From NCBI GenBank assembly GCA_949775045.1, contig OX459097.1:10961619-11025618 (forward strand): DNA of 64,000 nucleotides, given 5' to 3'. The translations under genes and the position numbers were made by a program. This document shows positions 34,746 through 44,700 of this stretch, piece after piece (the first letter of the stretch is position 1; each line of letters opens with the position of its first letter). Source of the DNA: Metridium senile. Its lineage: Eukaryota > Cnidaria > Anthozoa > Actiniaria > Metridiidae. The notes under the pieces are model-generated. The model made no database searches. It worked only from the letters and a program-made list of their open reading frames with translations, and was not told where the DNA came from.

Positions 34746-37700
34746 TTACTTCAGGGAAGTGATTTCTTTGGTTATTTCCTGGACAAGGAAGGCACCATCT
34801 TCAAGCTCATGATCTTTGTCAGTAACCGTAGCGACAACACTAGCTGCTTTCTCTGGTATGTCAGTTATAGACTCAGGAGCTTTAGCTCTAAACGTGGAAG
34901 AAAAATAGATATAAAAAAATAGGAATAAATTGTTTATGAAAGAAAACTCAAAGTACTAGGTTTTTAAACAAATTTGAAAACAGAAAATAACAAGGGTGAA
35001 ACTAGTAAAAGTTTTGTTCATATTATTATGATCCATGGATGAGTGATAGTAAGATAATGGTTATGATGAGAACAATAGTGTTGATGTTGATGGCAATGGT
35101 ATTAATCATGATATCATTTATTTTTGTGATTGCATTTTACACAATACCCAGGGGGGGGGGGGGGGGGGGCTCCCTTATAAAAGGGCAATTCTGAAAATGA
35201 CCCCTAAAAGGGACCAGAAAGGGGATTAAAATCAAAATCAATCTTTGATAAGAAGCTTTGTTGTTGAGGGACCACAAAACTCAGCAAGTGGCCATTCTCG
35301 TCATTATCACCCTAAGCAGGACCAAAACATTGATTTCAAACTGTAAAAGATTTCAAACCTCAGCCCCTTTTATAAAGGAGTCTCCCACCCCCCAGGACAC
35401 AATACACAAGTGATTATAGAACTTTGTGTGCAGTGATTGGTCTAGAAATTCATACTATTTCTCGATAATCACCTACCGCATTTCGCACGCTTTAAGAAAT
35501 GAGCAGGCATTACAATCTTACCTGTAGTTTTCATTGGAAGTACATGAATATGACTGCTCTAAAACCTCATCACCAATAAGCTGTGAATCCGTGCAGTCCA
35601 TCAAGAACTCTAGATCTTCCATATCTGTAACATCTGATGATTGCTGTTTGTTGACATCTGTATTCTGGATAACCTCATTGATTTGCTCCGCTACATGTAG
35701 TTGTATATCATTTTCCGTTTCTTTCATCTCTGTGAGTTTGGTGTGAGAAGATTGATTGGTGATTTCTTCCTTATTTACAGAGTCATTGCTGTTGTTCAGT
35801 GTCTGGTGATTCTCTGTTGGAATACTTGATTCATCATTGCGCTCTTGCAAAATGACTTGTCCTTGAGTGGGCTGCTTAAAAAATCAATATATTAGTAACT
35901 ATTGTATCTTATTTATTTTATTCAGAGGATTTCACCAAGAACAATTACAAACTAGGTACAAACATTGAATACAAAATAAGAAAAAAATACAATTGTAGAC
36001 TATATTAGATACTTTTATCACAAATCTAACAAAGTTGACAGTGTTGATATTTCTATTAGGACTTCAAAAACTCATTAATAATTCATGAGAAATTTTCAAA
36101 AGAAATTGTAACCGTGACGAGTGTTTTAACTGAAGTTATAGATTCACCCTAATTTACATAAACTTTAACCTTAATTTTATCTAATAAACTTTCACAAATC
36201 CTTGATTTTTTTTACAAAAATACAAAATATAGGTTGGGGTTTTTGAAGTCGTTCAATAAACTCGCAGATCGTGTTTTATCAGGTTTAAAACCACTTAGCT
36301 TCGCCGCGTGGTTTTAAATCCTGATAGAACACTCCTGCTCGTTTATTAAACATTACTTACACTTTTCAAAATAATAATAATATACTTACAGTGCGACTCG
36401 CCGTACCGTAGTCACCTACAAAAACTTTTGATGAATTTTTGACATTATTTTGACATTTTTTCATCTCCTTCGGACCAATTACAGACATCAAAGTATCTAA
36501 TGTCTCCGCCTTTGATCGATATAGACTCCGCCTCTTGATATAAACTCCGTCTTTCGATATAAACGTGTATCTGATTGGTCCGATTGAGATGAAAAAATGT
36601 CAAAATAATGTCAAAAATTCATCAAAAGTTTTTGTAGGTGACTACGGTACGGCGAGTCGCACTGTAATTAAAGTCTCATAACTTACAATGCCCTACTAAT
36701 CAGTGAGACTAAAATAAGACAGTTAAAAACTACTCGTGTTTTGGACTTTAGTTTTCTAACAAAGGATATTATTATGAAGTTTCATATCTAAATTTATATA
36801 CCAGTATACATTATAAAAATATGATATTTGTGGTTTATTTTCATTACCTCTTCAGACGATGAGGTTTTCTTTTCTTCCGACTCAACACCTGTGTTATAGA
36901 AAAACAAATAAACAATTTAAAAATTGCATCATGTGTATATATGAAATACAGTAATTGTAAAAATCTGCCCCCTCACTCTTCTACGATATACATCTGCTTT
37001 AATTACACGGGCTTCCGTGTACGGAACAGCCAGAGTCTAAAAATGCAAACAGTTCTTTTTTTTTGACGTCTTGGTCCTCAAATTGGAGGGTCAGGTCCCA
37101 GGCATTCCTAGCAACAATAACATTATGTCTCATAATTTGAAGTCTGAGTGATCCCCCAGATGGCGTCTAGTTAAACATCATCATCATCATTTTTTTCCAT
37201 TTGGCATGTGATCTGGCGTGTGAATCTGCCTTGTGGCGTGATTGCTTGGAGCAAGGAATCCTACTGCACTCCAACAACCGCATGTAGTACTTTTTGTCCA
37301 TCATGGAATGTAGTGCCTGTTGCCTATCTATGCCAAGCATGTCGCCCACCTTTTCCCAAACTAACACCCCGGTAGGGGTGGTGGGTGATCGGCCGAGGTT
37401 TTGAAAATGACCCCTAAAAGCTACGCACAGATTAAAATAATTGTTAAAATCATGCTGATTTCAACCCCTAAAAGGTACAGATGTTCGAACAATAGAAAAT
37501 GGGAATGGGATTGAGAACTTGAGCAAAACGGATGGGATTATGGGATTTTTGACTGGGATTTGGTCCAAATATAAACTGGGAAATGGGATTCGGACCCCCC
37601 CCTTCAGAACCCTATTTTAAGATAAGTGCCAAAGAAGACTAAACAATACCCAAGAGGGTGGTACTACCTTAGTGATGCAGCTCATCTACCACCAAGATGT

Positions 37701-39117
37701 AGGGTGCGACAACAGGGTTCGTGCTGATGTCAGCAAACAAAATCTAAGGAGTTTTCAAGGACCAAAAAGTAATTTTTAAGCACTTTTTGCGACAACTTTA
37801 ATATATAAATGATATTCCTGTCATTGTTAACGTCGCACAGAATGAACAAATTTTATCAAAATTTACCGTATTTTAGCTAGAATTAAGGAGTTTTTAAGGA
37901 GTTTTTGCTGATTTTCTAAAATTCAAGGGCTTTTCAAGTGCCCTTAAAAACGTAAATAAAATCTAAGGAGTTTTCAAGGAGTTTAAGGAGTAGCACGAAC
38001 CCTGGACAAGTTCCCCTGCTCCCCCAATATGAAACCCCATCCCTTTACCCACTTTTCTTCTGTATGTCTTATATTTACAAGATTGGTATGTTTACCTGTC
38101 ACATCCAACTCTTCTACCTTTTCAACAAGATGAGTTACACATGCTTTTATTAGATCATCTATAGGAGAAAGGTTTTCAAGTTGGGGCTCACTGTTGCCAA
38201 TAACATTCTCTTCTGAAAGATCTGTACAGACATCTGCCTCATCTTGTTCTGCAACGTTATTGATCAGTGTAGCTTCGTTTGCTAGATTCTCATGATTTGT
38301 TGGTGTTTCTTTGTTTGACTCACAAAGACTTTCACTCGACCCAGCACTGCTGCGTTCATGCTTCACCTTTTCGATAAACTCCTCCACAATCGCAATTCCC
38401 TTCAAGTCTTTTTCCGATAGACTGTTTTGAACAACTTTTTCACTAATCAGTTTGTCTTCACCGCAATTTGCTGCCGAAGTTTCTAGTTCATTATTAGTAG
38501 GCTGTGATTTGTGATCTGTGTCGTCCATTTTGGATAGCTTGGGTTGCTTGTTTGGGTGGATAAAGATGTCTTCCCCATCCTATATTTTAGATACAAAAGG
38601 TTAAAAATAACTACTTGGTAAGCTTTATGGGAATAATTCGCTAACTTCTAACCTCTTTTATGTTGTTTTGAGACGTCTGACTGTTATAATCTTCGACGTT
38701 CAACTTTGAAGTCGAAGGGGAATTCTCAACGTTTATCAATTCCGTTTCTTTACAGGCTGCCTCCTCCGTTTTAGTTGTCTTCTCCGATTCGACAGAACTC
38801 GAACCTTCATTTCGTCTTTTACGCGTACTTTGGGATCTTGTAAGGCTTTCCCCCTCACTTTTACTGGAGTTTTTACCAGTACGAGAAAAAGGAGGGACAT
38901 ATTTGGACAGTAGTGATGACGACTCGACAGAGCTATCGCCTTTTTGCTTATCATCTTGTGGTATGCACTTGTCTTTTTCGCTTACGATTTTTGCTGCTGT
39001 GGATTGTTCATCCTTTAGCTCTTCTCCTGCAGTTGCTTTTTCTTTCTGTTCATTTTGTATTCGCTTCGATTTTGTCTCTCGTTTCGCCGTCCTTTTCGTA
39101 CTTCGACCGCCAGCCAT
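34746..39117 (-). CDS. Unrecognised charged low-complexity protein, 494 residues
   Basis: Five exons on the minus strand join in one frame: 39117-38653, 38579-38096, 36888-36848, 35874-35522 and 34887-34746. I do not recognise the family. The N-terminal quarter is strongly basic (MAGGRSTKRTAKRETKSKR) and fits a nuclear protein. SKYVPPFSRTGKNSSK and TRSQSTRKRRNE follow. The middle and C-terminal parts are Glu/Asp/Ser/Asn-rich, with hydrophobic patches such as IDDLIKACVTHLVEKVEELD and EDLEFLMDCTDSQL. No signal peptide or membrane span is visible. The protein is probably largely disordered. The first intron is only 73 nt and uses a GTTAGA donor. The stop (TAA) falls within a GAAGTAAGT sequence that also looks like a splice donor, so a further 3' exon is possible. 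Confidence 0.75.
34888..35521. other. Orphan gene intron 4 with poly(G)-bearing repeat
   Basis: A G run of about 18 (35151-35169) heads a repeat-like tract with CTCCCTTATAAAAGGG and CCCCTTTTATAAAGGAGTCTC (35170 and 35366), an inverted pair about 240 bp wide. Confidence 0.5.
36386..36667. repeat. CAGTGCGACTCGCC MITE, complete copy
   Basis: Ends TTACAGTGCGACTCGCCGTA and TACGGCGAGTCGCACTGTAA are inverted. Arms of about 95 bp pair almost perfectly and meet at GATATA-rich sequence. A partial copy is at 20944-21136. Confidence 0.9.
37069..37167 (-). repeat. Dispersed repeat, copy 2 (inverted relative of 2088-2215)
   Basis: CAGGTCCCAGGCATTCCTAG and CCCAGATGGCGTCTAGTT are reverse complements of the ends of the 2088-2215 repeat. 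Confidence 0.6.
37713..38004 (-). repeat. CAGGGTTCGTGC-ended MITE, copy 2
   Basis: Same termini as 22299-22602, in the opposite orientation. The flanks carry a direct GACAA. The element stops 91 bp short of orphan-gene exon 2. Confidence 0.85.
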
Positions 39118-39147
39118 TTTGTTTGTTGATTTCAGTCAAAGTGTAAT

Positions 39148-39159
39148 TTTGGCGGGAAA
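39148..39159 (+). promoter_or_regulatory. E2F-type site TTTGGCGGGAAA
   Basis: An exact match to the E2F/DP consensus, 30 bp upstream of the orphan-gene ATG (minus strand). Such a site near the start is typical of S-phase genes. Confidence 0.55.
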
Positions 39160-39689
39160 ATGGTCCTTGGGCGAGGACGCGTCAAACAGAACAAGGTCAC
39201 GTGTCAAATTTTACGTGAAAACCGCAGGGCAGCAAAAAAATTGTAGGTTTCAAAGGTTTTACCATGGATAATATGTTTTTATTATCCATGGTTTTACTAG
39301 TGTTGTTGGTTTCAGTTGTTTTCGAAAAAATACTACAAAAAGTAGAAAGCACAGAAATCAAAGGAACCTGCAAATAGTACTATTTCAAGACCCAAGAAAA
39401 AATGTTTCTCATGTTGGAAAACCAAAAAACTGAAGTATGTATATCCATATTACTGATTCATTCCAGAAATTCAATTAATTCCTTTTTTTCGCCACTGCTC
39501 TTGTTGTGTTAATTGTTTTCGTTCATGATTTATCTCCTGCTTTTGTCTATTCTTTTGCAAGACGAAAGAGTTTCTCTTTTCTCAATTCCGATGTTCCAGC
39601 TGCTCCTGGATTCAGCTCGAACTACATTCTTCGTTTCTTTTAATTTGCTATTACCTTGTTTTAATTGATGTTTTTAACTATCTTTCCTT

Positions 39690-40260
39690 CCTTCTTTTAT
39701 TACTCTTACTTTTCTCCTTGATAGCTTTCGAGTCTTATCATATTTCCTTCTTTCTTTTCACCTTTCCGATCCCTTTCCGATCCCTCGCCCTTCGTTTAAC
39801 TTACTTTGCTTCCCTCCTTGCTTGCTTCCTCGCTTCCCTCCTTGCATCCTTCCTTGCTTCCCTCCTTGCTTGTACTTCTTTGCTCTCTTCCTTGTATCCG
39901 TCACATTTCGTTCGTTCGTTCGTTTGTTCCTGACTCCTTTACCCTTCCTTCACCCTTCGGGTTTTTTTTTACTTCTCGTTCCTTCACCCCTCGTTCCTTC
40001 ACCGTCTCGTCTCCACTTCGCACTACCTTGCTTCCTTCACCCTCCTCCCTTCCTTCACCATTCCTTCCTTACTTCACCCTTCATTCCTTCATTCCTTCAA
40101 TCCTACCTTTCTGTTCTTCCATTCTTGTACTTTTCCTTTCTTCCTTATTTTCAATTCCTCGGCTTTCCAATCCTTATCGATCTACTCCTATTTCACATTT
40201 TTGTCTTAACTATCTTTTTTTTGCTCCATCTCCCTTCTGCCTCTTTTAATATTTCTTTGT
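39690..40260. repeat. CTTCC-rich low-complexity tract
   Basis: Pyrimidine-rich DNA with irregular CTTCCTTC and CCTTGCTTCC units. ORFs of about 147 codons in two frames are composition artefacts. Confidence 0.8.
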
Positions 40261-41037
40261 TTTGATTCCGGAGAAGGCATAAAAGTATCCGGTATATAAT
40301 ATACTCGTAGGAAATTTACAGATTGACACCCCTATAAGATTACGAAGTCTTTAAAAAAGGGCATGACACAATTTTAATACCCTAAAAAATGCCAAATCGC
40401 TGATTTTTTTTTTACGATGAGTGATGATGATGATGATGCGTTTTTATAACTATTTAATGAGGGTTAACATAGTTACTGGTTGCCCAGTAGTTTTCACTAT
40501 GGTCCTCGAGTATTATAAAGTCCCCCCCGGGCTTTACTGGGCTTTGTTTCTTCAGTTATATTTATCCCTTGTTTTTTTTAAGCCAGATATAAGGTGAAAT
40601 CAGTAACAGCGAGAGAGCATGTTCTCTCAGTGCTCTGGTAACCCGGTCTGGTAAAGGCAGGCACTATTTAGTCAGTATGTCATGAAAGACTATAATTTTA
40701 CTGTCATCATGAGAATATCTTATCATCGCAAAAACCGATTATTTTCCAAAATAAACTTTAACAACTGATAAAAAAGGGTTAAATTATCGATCAAATGCAT
40801 AAAATTAGAAACGAAGCTCTAAAATTCAGTTGAATTAGCATCATTAGTACTAGTGTAAAAGGACTATAGAGCACGCTATTGAGGAAATCAGGTTTCAGGA
40901 ACCAATCAAACACAATAGAAAACATAAACTAGAATGGAAAGTGTAAAAATTCATTACGGACGGTGCTATATTTCATTGGTTATTTTTTCTATTCTGAGTC
41001 CTTCAAACATGCATTTTCTTGTAGTTACTGAAGGTTC

Positions 41038-41132
41038 AGGTCAAACGTTGCATGTGCATGTGCCGAATCTTATGAAGTTTTGGTCATTTCTGTTAGGTTG
41101 TCGATCGGCACATGTGAGATGCGACGTTTGAA
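41038..41132. repeat. Hairpin with CATGTGCCGA / TCGGCACATG arms
   Basis: TCAAACGTTGCATGTG...CATGTGCCGA pairs with TCGGCACATGTGAGATGCGACGTTTGA, except for a small bulge. Loop about 40 nt. Confidence 0.6.
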
Positions 41133-41705
41133 CATTGTAGGCCTTATTTTATTGCACAATTAAAGTTGAGTAGCCTGTTGATTTAACAAACACAATATAG
41201 ATACAAAAGCTAAAATAGGAGTGAATTATTTTTCTCCTAGCCATGGTATAAACGCTTTTGTTCCATAACATGTTTTAGTGCTACTATATATAAACTCACC
41301 GCTATAAAATTAAGAAACAATAACTTGAAATTTAAAGACTGCGAAGGTAAAAGTTCATTTCCAAAATATTATTTATGACTTAAAAACCATGCTCAACAAC
41401 TTTTATAGACTTTGCTTAATTTAAGCTAAGTTTCAGTACTGCAAATCACCGCAATAAAACAGAGTTAGTGTTGAATAGATCGTGAATGAACCCTCTGATC
41501 ATTATCATGTCAGTAGCATGACCCCCAACCACAGTTGTCTCCAATTACACTGAGATCCAGTCCACCAATCACGGCCACGTCACAACTCATCCCAATAATC
41601 AAACATTAATACAGTGAGAGCCTGTGTGCTAAGGCGGCTCGTGAAGGATAAAATTGCAGTACTCTCGATTTGCGGTCCGTAGCTGGGCCGAAATAGAAGC
41701 CAACA

Positions 41706-44700
41706 ATGGCTAACTGGTAAGCATATCCAAACCCTAAACCTTTTATATCTTATATATAGGCTACTACGTTGACTAAATGTTTATATTTCCATGTTGTTTA
41801 GGACACTAGGTTTCGTTGGGTCTTTGATATTGGCCCTTGTTTCTTCTGTCCATGGCATTTCGTCCCAGGACGGGGTACTCGCGTCGACCAGACGAAGAGG
41901 TATGTTCGACGCATTTCTTTTCTCTTTATGTCTATATCATTCAATTAGAGCGTAGAACAAGGGTTCATATTCGCTGCACTGCATTATTCATGGAGAGATA
42001 TTTTAGCAGTGAAATAACCCTTTGATTGTACGTGGATAATTGTCTGGTGTACAATAATTTCGATATCCACCTTATATTCGAGGGAAATAATTCCAATATT
42101 CACTTCACTCGCGTTATAATCCATTTCTACACCTTGCGTTTAAGACGATGATTTTTAATGTGTTTGGCTGTTAGTTTTATTTAGTTTATCTTCTTTAATT
42201 ATAATATTTACTTTAAGTTTGTTTATTGTTGTTGCACGTCCATTGAAACGCTATCGAATAGGTTCCTTATAACAGTATATGTCCAAAAATTGTTTTGTCT
42301 ATGCGCTCATAGTTCAACCCTTGTTCGTAAGCAGTCTCGGCAGGTCGATCTAACATCCTGCAAACCCTTATAAGAATTGCGTGAATTTCTTCCTTCAATA
42401 ATCCATACACACACAGTAAAATCCTCCCCGCCTCTTAAAATCCTTACAGTAATTATAAGGAAGGGACGATATTAAATTCTCACGGTTATTTCATAATGAA
42501 TGCATTCGAATGCACTATTGAATACTGTTTTGTATAGGGTCCTTTCAGTGTTATTTGATATTTGAGAGATCCAATAGTGTAGCGCACAACACGCGACCCG
42601 ACCTATGTGTCTGACCTTTAAAATTTCTACAATTATTACCTATCTAACTCAAAACCATTTTTTAACCAAGCTATGACATTTTCTTCTAATTTGCTGATCA
42701 ACTAATACTTGACTAGCATAGTCTATCAATTTAATTTGTTTTTTAGTGTATATATTCGATATTATAGGACCCTAAGCTGTTTGTGAGTTGCGTTATTTTC
42801 GATATTGACCTGTAATGTAAAGGTAACAGAAATGTGCTTTGTCCGTGAAATACTAAACCCACTGCATACAGTCAATCATTGTTACTAGATCGGCCGCCAC
42901 CGCCACAGACTGTATTGTTTAGCTCGCTGGACATTCCACAAATAACATAAGGGGCACCATGAGATACTTTTAAACAGACATCTTAAGCATTCTGCATTCA
43001 TTAACTTTAAACTTATAATACAGTTCTCATTATATAGTCCGTGCTTTGAGAGATTGTGAAGTTTTTATTGAATTAATTATGAATTAATTAATTTTTTTAT
43101 GGAAGTGAAACGTTATGTATTTTGTCTCCAAATGAAACGTTACACTGATGTACCGTTAGGTCCACATACAGCGTGACGTGAGATAAATATAAATATATTC
43201 ATGTCTTTTCCCATCATATTTTTAATGTACCTTCTCATTCATATATTCAATATTTGTGGAAACTAGCAAGTATATAAACTGCGCCGGTGTATTGTATAAG
43301 CCAAAGGTAATAAAATGAAATTTGTAACACCGTATAAAATAAAACGTTTTTTAGCCCTTCAAGATTAGGTTAAATCATTTCCTGCTCTCGCTACTAAAAT
43401 CTTTTATCAATATTTTCCTCAAATATTATAATTATACTATTAGTCTATAGGTAATAGAAAGGCCAAAGCTCGAAACGTCAGTAAGCTAAGTTAACATTTT
43501 TTACAGTGTTAGAAATTCCATTCTATTACCTATCGTTTATATCAAACACCGCCGCAGCCTATACAAGTTTACTCGTTAGTTTCTATTTCTATTTTTACGG
43601 TGTTACAACTTTCATTACATTACCTATCGTTTATATCAAACACCGCCGCAGCCTATACAAGTTTATTCGTTAGTTTCTATTTCTATTTTTACGGTGTTAC
43701 AACTTTCATTACATTACCTATCGTTTATATCAAACACCGCCGCAGCCTATACAAGTTTACTCGTTAGTTTCTATTTCTATTTTTACGGTGTTACAACTTT
43801 CATTACATTACCTATCGTTTAAATCAAACACCGCCGCAGCCTATACTAGTTTACTTGTTAATTTCCATTGATTCATCAACTATAAGTCTACATACATATA
43901 GACGACTTTCATAAATGGCCGTCACTAATTATCATAATATATCAAACTGATGTTTGAAGAAAACGAAAGCTATCACGTGATAGGTATTAGCAATAAGAAT
44001 AACATATGAAAGTTTGAGAAAAAAAAAATTAAATTTGCAAGAAGATATAAGAGTTTGAAAAATCAGAAAAACACCAAAACGAGGCATCAAAGGCCTTAGC
44101 AGAAATTTACATACAGATCTCTACATTTTTCATTGAGCTTAACTTGGTTATTTCATATGATAATGATAAAATATTAAAATATCTATTTATTTTTTATATA
44201 TATAGATAATATGTAAATCCAATTATTATTTCCTTACTCCATACGAAAATATGATTTCCGAATTATTATTTTTTCTTATAGAAATAATTATCTTCCTTTC
44301 TTCCTCGTTTAATATAAATATTTTATATCTCTACCCTATATTATGTATTTTAAAATTTATTATTCTTCAATTGTTTTTATTACATTAATTTCTTCTTTAA
44401 TTTCTTCTTTTTTTAATTTCTTCTTTTCTTCTTCTTTAATTTCTTCTTTTCAATAATGCAGAATTATACCATACGTGCAGAGGTTCCTTTCTCTTACCTA
44501 GATAAGAGATAAAGAAATCTCTGCTCGCAGGGTAGCAGAATTATTACTTTTTTTACAACAATTATCTTCCCTTATAAGATTAGAATACTTATAAATGATT
44601 ATTATTAATGATCCTTAATTGCCTCTCTTAACTAAAGACAGATTTTAAAAACAATGGGTAAGGAAATACGTAACGTTTCAATTCCAGAAAAAACATCCAA

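Larger units (their letters stand above)
39118..41705. other. Orphan gene-collagen divergent intergenic region
   Basis: No coding exon seen. It contains the E2F-type site near 39148, a short hairpin GGTTTTACCATGGATAAT (39255-39297), a CTTCC-rich tract (39690-40260), a hairpin at 41038-41132, and presumably the collagen promoter and 5' UTR just before 41706. Confidence 0.5.

Noticed and set aside
39718..40265. Overlapping ORFs of up to 147 codons in a Ser/Pro/Phe-rich frame
   Set aside because: Pyrimidine-rich low-complexity DNA keeps several frames open; no splice or domain support.
43525..43870. CRISPR-like regular spacing
   Set aside because: The 94-bp units are contiguous repeats with no unique spacers, in animal DNA.
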